The position numbers were made by a program, and so were the translations under genes. From Clostridia bacterium (lineage in GTDB: Bacteria; Bacillota; Clostridia; Oscillospirales; CAG-272): a stretch of DNA of 40,560 bases. The DNA is taken from positions 1 through 40,560 of the forward strand of contig JAFSAM010000050.1 of assembly GCA_017441005.1 (NCBI GenBank), in the 5' to 3' direction. The notes under the pieces were generated by a model that had not been told where the DNA came from, did no database searches, and saw nothing but the letters and a program-made list of their open reading frames with translations. Every line of letters begins with the position of its first letter. Positions within the stretch are counted from its first letter, which is position 1. Below, piece by piece: positions 1 through 7,537 of this stretch.

Positions 1-138
1 CAGCTAACGCTGATGAAATCTTCGGCTTTGCCTCAGATGAAATTAAATCCACCCATTCGCCGTCGAGGCGGATTTCATCCAATGAAGTTGGATTTCATCG
101 TCGAAGACGATTTCACCCCCCCATAAGGGTGGATTTAG
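1..138. repeat. Array of short variable hairpins with ATGAAAT/ATTTCAT linkers
   Basis: Mini-hairpins with unrelated but self-complementary arms alternate with a 7-nt linker. The units seen are CAGC-taac-GCTG (1-12), GGC-ttt-GCC (about 24-32), CGCC-gtcga-GGCG (58-70), CCAA-tgaag-TTGG, CGTC-gaa-GACG and CACCC...GGGTG. The linkers read ATGAAAT on the left and ATTTCAT on the right, so the array inverts at about 44-57. A perfect 11-bp inverted repeat (TAAATCCACCC, 44-54, and its complement, 127-137) bounds the right half. The array reaches base 1 and may continue outside the window. Its function is unknown; similar GATGAAATC repeats occur in other Clostridia as far as I recall. Confidence 0.7.
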
Positions 139-141
139 TTG

Positions 142-173
142 AAAAACCGACAAGTCAAAACTTGTCGGTTTTT
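142..173 (-). terminator. Intrinsic terminator of tRNA-Gln
   Basis: A perfect 13-bp stem (AAAAACCGACAAG and its complement) with a 6-nt loop gives a T-run when read on the minus strand. It starts two bases after the CCA end of the tRNA gene. The stem is symmetric, so it could also work from the plus strand. Confidence 0.85.
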
Positions 174-174
174 C

Positions 175-248
175 TGGCTGCGGAACTAGGATTCGAACCC
201 AGACAAACAGAGTCAGAGTCTGCCGTGCTACCGTTACACAATTCCGCA
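175..248 (-). tRNA. tRNA-Gln (anticodon CUG)
   Basis: On the minus strand the gene begins TGCGGAA and ends TTCCGCA-G-CCA, giving a perfect 7-bp acceptor stem, discriminator G and an encoded CCA. The anticodon arm reads GCAGA-CTCTGAC-TCTGT, which places CTG as the anticodon (glutamine). The T arm contains GGTTCGAATCC. It has its own promoter at 261-289 and a terminator at 142-173, so it is a single-gene transcript divergent from dusB. Confidence 0.95.
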
Positions 249-260
249 TCAACGCCGTAT

Positions 261-289
261 ATTATAGCAAAAGAAATATCATTTGTCAA
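261..289 (-). promoter_or_regulatory. SigA-type promoter of tRNA-Gln
   Basis: Read on the minus strand: TTGACA (284-289), a 17-nt spacer, TATAAT (261-266). This is a perfect consensus match about 13 bases before the tRNA 5' end. Confidence 0.88.
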
Positions 290-311
290 TAGTTTTTTTG
301 AAATTTGTTTG

Positions 312-340
312 TTGAAATTTTTTACATTGTGTGTTATAAT
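312..340 (+). promoter_or_regulatory. SigA-type promoter of dusB
   Basis: TTGAAA (312-317), a 17-nt spacer and TATAAT (335-340) lie about 60 bases before the dusB start. The promoter is back to back with the tRNA-Gln promoter. Confidence 0.8.
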
Positions 341-400
341 ACAAGAAGCAAAAAACAAGCTTTAAATTTGAGTTGCTGTTATAGAAAAGGGTGGCACATT

Positions 401-1390
401 ATGTTAAAAATAGGTGATACAGAATTAAAGCACGGGCTTTTCCTTGCGCCCTTAGCAGGGGTGTCCGACAGGGCCTTCAGAAAAGTGTGCCGTCAATTTG
501 GTGCGGAATGTACCGTTTCGGAAATGATATCGGCAAAGGGACTGCATTACAATGACACTAAAACAGCCGTGCTTGCCGCATTTTCGGAGGAAGAAGCGCC
601 TTTTTTAATACAGATCTTTGGCAGCGATCCCGAAATAATGGCGGAGTCGGCCCAAAGACTTGCAACCAATAATTATAAAGCGTGCCGGAACACCTGTATA
701 CCTAACGGAATAGATATTAATATGGGCTGTCCCGTACCGAAGATCTCGGGCAACGGTGACGGAAGCGCATTGATGAAGAACCCTAAGCTTGTCGGTGAGA
801 TAGTAAAGGCGGTTTCCGAGGCAGTAGACCTTCCCGTAACGGTAAAGATACGTTCGGGCTGGGATGATGATAATATAAACGCTGTCGAGGTTGCCCTTCG
901 CGCAGAGGAGAACGGTGCTAAGGCTATATGCGTTCACGGAAGGACAAAGGCGCAGATGTACCGCGATCCTGTAAATCTCGACATTATTAAAGATGTAAAA
1001 AAAGCATTGAGCATTCCTGTAATCGCAAACGGCGGAATATATACAGCTGCGGATGCGAAAAGAATGCTCGAGTATACAGAGTGTGACGGTCTTATGCTTG
1101 CAAGAGGCGCTATGGGAAATCCTTTTCTGTTTTCGGAGATCAAGGCATTTCTTGAAGGCAGGGAGTATATTCCTCCCACAATGCGCGAGCGAATGGATGT
1201 CGCCATGAAGCATATAGAACTGATGATAAACTATAAGGGCGAGTATACCGGTGTTATGGAGGCAAGAAAGCATCTTGCCTGGTATATTCAGGGACAGAAA
1301 GGAGCTGCTTCTGCCCGCGAAAAGGTAAACAGGGCCGCATCCTTGGAGGAGCTTCGTGAAATAGTCAATGCTTACCTTAGCGAATTTTAA
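401..1390 (+). CDS. dusB: tRNA-dihydrouridine synthase (DusB type)
   Basis: This 329-residue flavoenzyme reduces uridine to dihydrouridine in the tRNA D-loop. The N-terminus LFLAPLAGVSDRAFR is the Dus TIM-barrel start that binds FMN. MGCP (catalytic Cys110) followed by NGDGSALMKNP is the family signature, and VHGRT and ANGGI complete the barrel. The length is normal for DusB. I chose the ATG at 401 because AAAGGGTGG sits just upstream and the protein then begins like its homologues; an in-frame upstream extension to 305 has no conserved residues and overlaps the promoter. The stretch NYKACRNTCIPNG (91-103), just before the Cys motif, looks like a small insertion compared with typical DusB. 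The gene is monocistronic, with a terminator at 1400-1442. Confidence 0.95.
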   Translation: MLKIGDTELKHGLFLAPLAGVSDRAFRKVCRQFGAECTVSEMISAKGLHYNDTKTAVLAAFSEEEAPFLIQIFGSDPEIMAESAQRLATNNYKACRNTCIPNGIDINMGCPVPKISGNGDGSALMKNPKLVGEIVKAVSEAVDLPVTVKIRSGWDDDNINAVEVALRAEENGAKAICVHGRTKAQMYRDPVNLDIIKDVKKALSIPVIANGGIYTAADAKRMLEYTECDGLMLARGAMGNPFLFSEIKAFLEGREYIPPTMRERMDVAMKHIELMINYKGEYTGVMEARKHLAWYIQGQKGAASAREKVNRAASLEELREIVNAYLSEF

Positions 1391-1399
1391 CTTGAGATT

Positions 1400-1442
1400 A
1401 AAAAACTGATTCAAATGCAAAAGCTTTTGAATCAGTTTTTTG
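1400..1442. terminator. Bidirectional terminator between dusB and the DeoR gene
   Basis: AAAAACTGATTCAAA pairs with TTTGAATCAGTTTTT around a short loop. There is an A-run on the left and a T-run on the right, so it can end transcription from either of the two convergent genes. Confidence 0.88.
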
Positions 1443-1454
1443 TTAACATCGATA

Positions 1455-2231
1455 TTAAACCAGCTTTACGGTGATTCCCGTTTCCATGATCGAGGAAATG
1501 TGCTCCTCGGGGGCATTTACGTTTGTGATAAGCTGGATTGGGGAAGAGCATTCGCATACGCGCGAGAAGCCCGCTCTGCCGATCTTTGTATAGTCGGCGG
1601 CGATCATGGTTTTTTGTGCACAGTTTATCATCATTCTGTCGATAACCGCTTCTTCTGCGTGGAAGGTGGTAATGCCGCTTTGTGCACAAATGCTGTCGAC
1701 GGACAGAATTGCCCAGTCTGCCTGGTAGCGGTTTAGCTGTTCCTGTGCATCTCCGCCGTAGGTGAAGCCGTACTGCGAATTGATCTCACCGCCGAGCAAT
1801 ATTACGCAAAAAGAAGGATGATCTCCCAAAATTGTAGCGACGGCGAGCGAGTTTGTGACAATATTCAAATTTTTGCGTCTCTTTAATTCTTCTGCGATGA
1901 TCTTTGTGGTAGAGCCCGAGTTGATAAAGAGGGTAGAGCCGTCATTCAAAAATCTTGCAACCGAAACCGCAATGGATTTCTTTTCGCTGTATTGTTGCTG
2001 CAGATTGGTGTCGACGGGGGATACGGCTGTATTCTGTTGGCTGTTTATTGCTCCGCCCGACATTCTGATAAGGTGTCCCTCGCTCTCGAGTGCGGCTAAG
2101 TCGGTTCTGATGGTTACGGGAGTCGCCCCCAGTGTTTCACTCAGCTCGGAAACGTAGACCTTGCCGTTCCTTCTCAGTATTTCGAGTATCTTTTTTCTGC
2201 GTATGTCAATTTTTAAATTACTGTTGACCAT
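1455..2231 (-). CDS. DeoR/GlpR-family transcriptional regulator
   Basis: This 258-residue protein has the classic DeoR layout. An N-terminal winged helix-turn-helix (about 11-63: RRKKILEILRRNGKVYVSELSETLG, then VTIRTDLAALESEGHLIR) is followed by a sugar-phosphate sensing domain. In that domain INSGST (about 107-112) and VTNSLAVA match the NagB/RpiA-like effector fold of the family. Such proteins usually repress sugar operons and are released by a phosphosugar. It is the second gene of a minus-strand pair, 19 bp after the SIS-domain gene, and its likely targets are the divergent operons around 2850-3089, where exact 14-bp direct repeats lie. The inducer cannot be told from the sequence. Confidence 0.92.
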   Translation of the reverse strand: MVNSNLKIDIRRKKILEILRRNGKVYVSELSETLGATPVTIRTDLAALESEGHLIRMSGGAINSQQNTAVSPVDTNLQQQYSEKKSIAVSVARFLNDGSTLFINSGSTTKIIAEELKRRKNLNIVTNSLAVATILGDHPSFCVILLGGEINSQYGFTYGGDAQEQLNRYQADWAILSVDSICAQSGITTFHAEEAVIDRMMINCAQKTMIAADYTKIGRAGFSRVCECSSPIQLITNVNAPEEHISSIMETGITVKLV

Positions 2232-2250
2232 AACGTTATCCTTAAAAAAT

Positions 2251-2850
2251 TTATTTGTTATTCAGTCTTTCGCCTACTGCTCCTCCGGGATGTATGAGTG
2301 CGAACTGCTCACTTTGATAATCGGTCTCCTCGATGAGAGCCGCCTGGAGTGCGTGGAATATCATACAGAGGGCTGTGGTGCTTGTCGTACCCTGCATATT
2401 ATGCTTATCTGTTTCTCTGTTTACGTGCTGTTTTAACACAACGTCGGCAATCTGTGCCAAGGGGGATTCAAGGTTTTCTGTAACCGTAATAATGTTGACA
2501 CCCTTTGCTTTGCATATATCGGCGATGGGCAAAAGCTCTTTTGTTTTTCCGCCTCTCGATGCGAATATCATAACGTCACCCTTTTGCAAAAAGCCTGTTG
2601 CTCCGTGCACAGCCTCGGCAGGAGAGATGAAGCGGGAGGGGCGCTCGATACAGCACATAAGATGCGCCATGTGCTGACAGATGATTCCCGAGTGTCCGCA
2701 ACCCGAGGTGCCGATTCTCGGAGAAGAAGCAAGAAGCTCGACCGCCTTTGAAAAAGCATCCGTGTCAAAATAGTCTTTCATTTCCTTTATACATTGTTCT
2801 TCAATATCGTAGGCATTTTTTGCCGCAGACATGGCTTTTTTGCTTATCAT
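2251..2850 (-). CDS. SIS-domain sugar-phosphate isomerase (KpsF/GutQ-like)
   Basis: This 199-residue protein is a single SIS domain. SGCGHSGIICQHMAHLM corresponds to the phosphosugar-binding GxGxSG region, SPAEAVHGATGFLQKGDVMIFASRGGKTKEL is close to the arabinose-5-phosphate isomerase (KpsF/GutQ) pattern, and GVNIITVTEN follows. There are no CBS domains, unlike full-length KpsF. I start it at the ATG at 2850 because GGGAG lies 8 nt upstream; the longer reading to 2874 would put the ribosome site inside the gene. The pairing with a DeoR regulator and divergence from a sugar operon suggest it isomerises a phosphosugar of that pathway. The substrate is unknown. Confidence 0.85.
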   Translation of the reverse strand: MISKKAMSAAKNAYDIEEQCIKEMKDYFDTDAFSKAVELLASSPRIGTSGCGHSGIICQHMAHLMCCIERPSRFISPAEAVHGATGFLQKGDVMIFASRGGKTKELLPIADICKAKGVNIITVTENLESPLAQIADVVLKQHVNRETDKHNMQGTTSTTALCMIFHALQAALIEETDYQSEQFALIHPGGAVGERLNNK

Positions 2851-2897
2851 AGTAAAAACTCCCTTAAAATTCACATAAAAATAATATTCCTAATAAT

Positions 2898-2926
2898 ACA
2901 ATAAAGCATTTTTATGTTTTTTTCAA
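2898..2926 (-). promoter_or_regulatory. Probable promoter of the SIS-DeoR operon
   Basis: On the minus strand: TTGAAA (2921-2926), a 17-nt spacer, TATTGT (2898-2903). The -10 box is imperfect, but the position before the SIS gene is right. Confidence 0.6.
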
Positions 2927-2938
2927 TTCGCAAAATAA

Positions 2939-2984
2939 ACAAAAACGAAAATAATATTTGTCATAGATTTACAAAAACGAAAAT
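2939..2984. promoter_or_regulatory. Putative DeoR operator: two exact 14-bp direct repeats
   Basis: ACAAAAACGAAAAT occurs at 2939-2952 and again at 2971-2984, a 32-bp period or about three helical turns. The pair lies between the two divergent promoters (2898-2926 minus and 3010-3038 plus). DeoR-family repressors often bind direct repeats of this AT-rich kind, so the adjacent DeoR protein is the likely ligand (inference). Confidence 0.6.
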
Positions 2985-3009
2985 TACAGATAAAATTAAG
3001 AAGATTATA

Positions 3010-3038
3010 TTGACGAAAAGAAAAGAGAACGTTATAAT
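3010..3038 (+). promoter_or_regulatory. SigA-type promoter of the TIM-to-NagB operon
   Basis: TTGACG (3010-3015), a 17-nt spacer and TATAAT (3033-3038) lie about 50 bases before the first gene of the nine-gene operon. Confidence 0.85.
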
Positions 3039-3088
3039 GTAATATGAGTAGAAATATATAAACAATTATGGAAGGAGTCATAGATATT

Positions 3089-3790
3089 ATGGCAGAAAAA
3101 AGAGTAATAAAACCGCCCTTTTTTGAGATCGGACCGAAGTCCTATCTTTACGGCGACGATATTTTGGAGCTCGCCATTGCGGCTGACAAGGCATCCGAAA
3201 AATATGGGGTGAATATTATTTTTACAACACCCGTTGTTGACATCAGAAGGGTAAAGGAAAATACAAAGAACATATTTGTTTTTGCTCCCCACATGGATCC
3301 CATCCCTGTTGGAAGAGGACTGGCTGACATACTTCCCGAGTCGCTTGTTGCGGCGGGCGCTGAGGGCGTTATGCTCAACCATTGCGAAAAGCCTCTCACC
3401 TTCGAGATGCTTGAAAAGACGATCGAAAGGGCAAATGAGGTCGGACTTACTACGATCGTATGTGCGGATTCTCTTGCTGATGCGGCAAAGATCGCGACCT
3501 TGAACCCCGATATCATAGTTGCAGAGCCCTCCGAGCTTATCGGTACGGGTGTCAGCGTAGGTAAAGAGTACGTAGAGGCGGCTACAAGATCGGTCAAGGA
3601 CGTAAACGAGGACATTCTGGTGCTTACCGCGGCAGGAATTGCAAACGGAGATGACGTTTATAACACGATCATTGCGGGTGCAGATGCTACCGGTTCATCC
3701 TCGGGTGTGGCAAAGGCAAAGAACAGAGCGGCTATGGTGGACGAAATGATCTCCGCTGTTCGCCGTGCTTGGGACGAAAGAAATAAATAA
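3089..3790 (+). CDS. Archaeal-type triosephosphate isomerase homologue
   Basis: This 233-residue TIM-barrel protein resembles the short archaeal branch of triosephosphate isomerase. The three expected catalytic residues can be placed: Lys17 (GPKSYLYG), His98 (in NHCEKP, matching archaeal NHSEK) and Glu146 (in AEPSELIGTG, matching EPPELIGTG). The C-terminal phosphate-binding region reads DATGSSSGVAKAKN. The ATG at 3089 is preceded by AAGGAG; an upstream ATG at 3068 would contain that site. As first gene of a sugar operon it is more likely a dedicated isomerase than the glycolytic enzyme; archaeal-type TIM homologues act on tetrulose phosphates in erythritol pathways. Substrate assignment is inference. 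Confidence 0.82.
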   Translation: MAEKRVIKPPFFEIGPKSYLYGDDILELAIAADKASEKYGVNIIFTTPVVDIRRVKENTKNIFVFAPHMDPIPVGRGLADILPESLVAAGAEGVMLNHCEKPLTFEMLEKTIERANEVGLTTIVCADSLADAAKIATLNPDIIVAEPSELIGTGVSVGKEYVEAATRSVKDVNEDILVLTAAGIANGDDVYNTIIAGADATGSSSGVAKAKNRAAMVDEMISAVRRAWDERNK

Positions 3791-3821
3791 AAAAATATAT
3801 AAAAATTCGGAGGAATTAATT

Positions 3822-4442
3822 ATGGAATTCAAAGTTTTTCAAAAGGAATTGGAGCTTCAGTCAAGAGGTTGGATCCCCACTTTCCACGACGTATCAAAGG
3901 AAATTATCGAAATAGTTCAGGCATCGGGCATTAAAAACGGTACTGTATGCATTGCATCTCACCATACCACCTGCTCGGTTATGATCCAGGAGTGCTCTCA
4001 CGACCTCGATTCTTTCGACCTCGAGTATCTCCAGCACGACCTTCTTGACATTATGCGCAAGATGATCCCCGACTACACAAACGAGGGCGATTACCGTCAT
4101 CCCGGACCTATCCACGCACAGTTCGGCAGATACGTTGACGAACCCGGAAACTATACCTCTATGAACACAGACGGACATCTCCGCTCTGTATTCTTCGGCA
4201 GAAGCGAGACTATGACGATCAAGGACGGAGTTCTTGACGGCGGCGAATTCGCTCACATCTATTTCATCGACTGGGACCACGTACGTGCACGTCGCAGACA
4301 GCTTAACGTAACTGTTATGGGTACGACCGAGGACGTCGAGGACCGCAAGTGGAACAACGGCGAGGTCATCAATACTCTCCGCAAGTTCACTCCCGAGGAA
4401 AAGGCATACGACGTTCACTACGATCTTCAGCAGAAGAGATAA
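3822..4442 (+). CDS. YjbQ-family protein (UPF0047)
   Basis: This 206-residue protein belongs to the YjbQ/UPF0047 family, some members of which show weak thiamine-phosphate synthase activity in vitro and whose real role is unclear. The family pattern is visible: IASHHTTCSVMIQE near the middle, a DLLDIM segment, HPGPIHAQFGRYVDEPGNYTS with several His, and a C-terminal DGGEFAHIYFIDWDHVRARRR. It is longer than the usual ~140-residue members because of inserts around the central His region. The ATG at 3822 has CGGAGGA upstream. It sits 31 bp after the TIM homologue in the operon, so a small-molecule role in this pathway is more plausible than thiamine synthesis. Confidence 0.82.
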   Translation: MEFKVFQKELELQSRGWIPTFHDVSKEIIEIVQASGIKNGTVCIASHHTTCSVMIQECSHDLDSFDLEYLQHDLLDIMRKMIPDYTNEGDYRHPGPIHAQFGRYVDEPGNYTSMNTDGHLRSVFFGRSETMTIKDGVLDGGEFAHIYFIDWDHVRARRRQLNVTVMGTTEDVEDRKWNNGEVINTLRKFTPEEKAYDVHYDLQQKR

Positions 4443-4466
4443 GTCTCTTTCGGGGAGAAACGAAAA

Positions 4467-4928
4467 ATGATCTATGATTCAATAAAAAATGCACATCTTT
4501 ACAGGGGCTTGAATAAAGGCATCGACAAGGTGCTTGAAATAGCGGCGGGTCTTACACCCGAGGGCTTTGAAACGGGCAGACAGGAGATAGACGGAAAGAA
4601 TCTGTTTATCAACTATGTCAGCTACGAGACAAAACCGAAGGAAGTCTCGTCTTTTGAGGCGCACAGACTTTATGCAGACGTTATGTATATGGTTGAGGGA
4701 AGCGAAACCATATACGTTAAGCCTACTCCCAAGCTCAAAAACATTACCAAGGAATACGATCCCGAGATCGAGGCGCTTATTGCCGACCTCGATGACGACG
4801 TAACCGAGGTCAGACTCGATGCGGGAATGTTCTGCGTTCTTTTTCCTGATGATGCACATTCGCCCGCCTGCATTTGCGACGAGGCTATGACGGTGAAGAA
4901 GATCATCGGAAAAGTAAAGTTAAACTAA
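4467..4928 (+). CDS. YhcH/YjgK/YiaL-family protein
   Basis: This 153-residue cupin-like protein belongs to the YhcH/YjgK/YiaL (DUF386) family, which includes the sialic acid anomerase NanQ and other proteins encoded in sugar operons. The family hallmarks are SFEAHRLYADVMYMVEGSE (His and acidic residues near 64-78) and FPDDAHSPACICD (126-138), which supply probable metal ligands. The length is typical. It lies 24 bp after yjbQ, with GGGGAG before the ATG. A role in converting anomers or epimers of the operon's sugar fits the family; the substrate is unknown. Confidence 0.85.
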   Translation: MIYDSIKNAHLYRGLNKGIDKVLEIAAGLTPEGFETGRQEIDGKNLFINYVSYETKPKEVSSFEAHRLYADVMYMVEGSETIYVKPTPKLKNITKEYDPEIEALIADLDDDVTEVRLDAGMFCVLFPDDAHSPACICDEAMTVKKIIGKVKLN

Positions 4929-4948
4929 AAAAATTTGAGGAATGTACT

Positions 4949-6397
4949 ATGGCTTTTTATCTTGCTGTTGACCTCGGCACGACAGGTTGCCGAAGCATAA
5001 TATTTGATGAAAAATTGAATATAATGGGTTCATCCTACGAGGAGTACGGGCTTATAACACCAAAAGAGGGCTTTGTTGAACAAAAGGCAGAGCTCTGGTG
5101 GGAGCTCACTCTCAAAACGGCAGAAAAAGCCATAGAATGTTCCGATGTTGATCCCGGTGAAATATACGGAATATCTATCAGCTCGCAGGGAATTACTCTC
5201 GTTCCCGTGGACAGAGAGCTGAACCCGCTCTGCAACGCGCTGAATTGGCTCGATATGCGTGCGACGGAGGAGAGAGATCTGATCGAAAAGGATTTCGGCG
5301 GACGGGAGATATTTTATCATACGGGTAAGAAGAATACCCCCGCATACACTCTGCCCAAGCTTTTATGGATAAAGAAAAACTGTCCCGAAATATTTGATAG
5401 GGCATACAAATTTTTGATGCCGATGGACTATCTTATTGCCAAGCTGACGGGCGAATGCGTGACCGACTACTCGATGGCGTCGGGCACACTGTTCTATGAC
5501 ATCAAAAACGGATGCTGGAGCAAAAAGATACTTGAAAAATACGGAATTGATGAGGACAAGCTTCCTATTATAAAGGCGAGCGGAAGCTGTGTCGGAAAAG
5601 TTAAGAAAGAAATAATCGAAAAATTAAAATTAAACGAAAATTGCATAGTTGCCGTGGGCGCACAGGATCAGAAATGCGCGGCATACGGTGCGGGACTTGA
5701 CGAAAAAACGGTAACGGTTTCGCTCGGAACAGCGGCGGCGATCACAAAGGAATGGGGAATATATGCCCCGGAAAAATGCGAGGATATCCCCTGGAGCAGT
5801 TATACTTCGAGGGATAAATGGGTGACCGAGGGGGTTATCGGAACTGCGGGCACCTCGCTCAGATGGTTAAGAGATTTAGTATTTAAAAACGAAAAATACA
5901 GTGTGGTTGACAAGGAAGCATCAGAGGCGATCGAAAGGGGAAGCAGCGTTATGTTTTTCCCGTACCTCAGCGGACCCAACTGCCCTGAATATTATAAAGA
6001 ATCGTGCGGTGTTTTTTACGGACTCGGTCTTGCCTCAAACAGGGGTGATATGGCGGCGGCTGTAATGGAGGGCATTGCATTCAGAATAAGAACGTTGCTT
6101 AAAGCTATGGACGTTAATACAGATGACTGTCGGTTAGTTTTATTCGGCGGAGGAGCTAAGGGAAAGCTTTGGCCGCAGATAATTGCCGACGTAACGGGAA
6201 TGGAAATACAGATCCCCTCGACAGAGGAGGCGGCAAGTGCGGGTGCTGCTGTTTTGGCGGCAAATGGATGCGGCAAAAATCTCGGCTCACTCGGACGTGC
6301 TTCTGTTTTCAGTCCCTCGGAAAGACAGGCATACTACAACGAAAAATACGAAAAATTCTGCAAGCTTGAAAAGAAAATGTGGGAGGAAGATCAATGA
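4949..6397 (+). CDS. FGGY-family carbohydrate kinase (xylulokinase-like)
   Basis: This 482-residue protein phosphorylates a sugar or polyol with ATP in the cytoplasm. The N-terminus carries the phosphate-binding motif DLGTTGCRS (8-16). The middle has NWLDMRATEE and MDYLIAKLTGECVTDYS, the C-terminal half has GAQDQKCAAYGAG with the probable catalytic Asp and SLGTAA, and LFGGGAKGKLWPQIIADVTG is the FGGY signature region. The full length is normal. The ATG at 4949 follows TTGAGGA. It overlaps the next gene by an ATGA junction, so the two are translationally coupled. A free-sugar kinase implies uptake of unphosphorylated substrate. The exact sugar is not identifiable. Confidence 0.9.
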   Translation: MAFYLAVDLGTTGCRSIIFDEKLNIMGSSYEEYGLITPKEGFVEQKAELWWELTLKTAEKAIECSDVDPGEIYGISISSQGITLVPVDRELNPLCNALNWLDMRATEERDLIEKDFGGREIFYHTGKKNTPAYTLPKLLWIKKNCPEIFDRAYKFLMPMDYLIAKLTGECVTDYSMASGTLFYDIKNGCWSKKILEKYGIDEDKLPIIKASGSCVGKVKKEIIEKLKLNENCIVAVGAQDQKCAAYGAGLDEKTVTVSLGTAAAITKEWGIYAPEKCEDIPWSSYTSRDKWVTEGVIGTAGTSLRWLRDLVFKNEKYSVVDKEASEAIERGSSVMFFPYLSGPNCPEYYKESCGVFYGLGLASNRGDMAAAVMEGIAFRIRTLLKAMDVNTDDCRLVLFGGGAKGKLWPQIIADVTGMEIQIPSTEEAASAGAAVLAANGCGKNLGSLGRASVFSPSERQAYYNEKYEKFCKLEKKMWEEDQ

Positions 6398-7533
6398 TCT
6401 GCATAAAAAATGCATCTGTCATAGTGGAAAACAGCATTTTGAATGACGGGGTCATACTTGTTGACGGCGAAAAAATAGCCAAGGTTGGAAAAAGAGGGGA
6501 AGTATGTATTCCCGATAGTGCCGAAATAATCGATGCCGAAGGGCTTTACGTAGCTCCCGGCTTTGTCGATATCCACGTGCACGGCGGCGGTGACAGTATG
6601 TTTCACGATGATCCTGTTAAAGCGGCAAAGCATTTTCTGAAGCACGGTGAAACGACCGTTCTTGCTACCCTGTATTATGATCTCGAAAAGGATAGATTTT
6701 TAGAGGCGATCGACAAGATAAAAACTGCGATGAACGAGATGGGGAATATTGGCGGCTTCTATATGGAAGGCCCGTATATGAACCCGAAATACGGTGCATC
6801 CCCCGAGAAAAACAAGTGGAAGGGCGAAATAAAGGCAGATGATTACAAGGCCATTGTCGACAGAGCGGGAAAGGATGCATTGGTTTGGGCTGTCGCTCCC
6901 GAGCGCGAGGGGCTCGAGCCGTTTATGGCTTACGCAAAATCGGTAAACTCTGACGTTGCTTTTGCTGTTGGCCACAGTCAGGCAACTCCATACGAGGTTC
7001 AGTCATTAAAAAAATACGGAATAAAGATACAGACCCATTGCACAAATGCGACGGGAAGGGTAAACGAAAGCGGCGGTGTAAGGGGTGTCGGCCCCGATGA
7101 GGCGTGCTTCCTCGACGACGATATTTATGCCGAGGTTATCTGCGACTCGCTTGCGATACACGTTAAGCCCGATATGATCAAGCTTATAATAAAAATTAAA
7201 GGAATGGACAAGGTCATTCTGATCTCCGACAGCTTTGTGAGCTATGAGCCCAATCCCGAAGAATATTCCCACGTGACCGATCTTAGCTTTGATGCAAACG
7301 GAGGTCTTTGCGGAAGCAAGCTCACGCTTGATGCCGCTGCAAGAAACTTTATGAAGCATACGGGCAGGGATATTTGCGATGCATTCAAGGTTACGTCAAC
7401 AAATCCCGCAAGGGCAGTCGGCTTGTTTGACAAGGTAGGCTCGATCGAAGAGGGAAAATATGCGAATCTTATTTTTACAGATAAAGACATAAATGTAAAA
7501 AAAGTAATGTTGAAAGGCAGAATGGGAGAGTAA
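6394..7533 (+). CDS. NagA-like amidohydrolase (N-acetylhexosamine-6-phosphate deacetylase family)
   Basis: This 379-residue amidohydrolase-superfamily barrel removes an N-acyl group from a phosphosugar in characterised relatives. Metal and catalytic residues are present: HVH (His61/His63), Glu125 in MEGPY, His194 in VGHSQAT, His215 in THCTNAT and Asp279 in LISDS. The usual substrate-contacting GAH motif after the Glu reads GAS here, and HLFNAM is replaced by HCTNAT, so it probably acts on something other than GlcNAc-6-P. GGGAGGA precedes the ATG, which overlaps the kinase stop codon. The kinase-deacetylase coupling suggests phosphorylation followed by deacylation. I leave out a gene symbol because of the divergent motifs. 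Confidence 0.85.
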   Translation: MICIKNASVIVENSILNDGVILVDGEKIAKVGKRGEVCIPDSAEIIDAEGLYVAPGFVDIHVHGGGDSMFHDDPVKAAKHFLKHGETTVLATLYYDLEKDRFLEAIDKIKTAMNEMGNIGGFYMEGPYMNPKYGASPEKNKWKGEIKADDYKAIVDRAGKDALVWAVAPEREGLEPFMAYAKSVNSDVAFAVGHSQATPYEVQSLKKYGIKIQTHCTNATGRVNESGGVRGVGPDEACFLDDDIYAEVICDSLAIHVKPDMIKLIIKIKGMDKVILISDSFVSYEPNPEEYSHVTDLSFDANGGLCGSKLTLDAAARNFMKHTGRDICDAFKVTSTNPARAVGLFDKVGSIEEGKYANLIFTDKDINVKKVMLKGRMGE

Positions 7534-7537
7534 GATT

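Noticed and set aside
1..138. CRISPR array
   Set aside because: The repeated part is only 7 nt, the 'spacers' are 9-16 nt and self-complementary, and the repeat inverts. No cas genes are near.
605..1420. 271-residue minus-strand reading frame over dusB
   Set aside because: It is antisense to a well-conserved gene, runs through the terminator, and has no ribosome site or recognisable motifs.
3822..4442. A thiamine biosynthesis gene
   Set aside because: The family name comes from weak activity in other members; no thiamine gene or TPP riboswitch is nearby.
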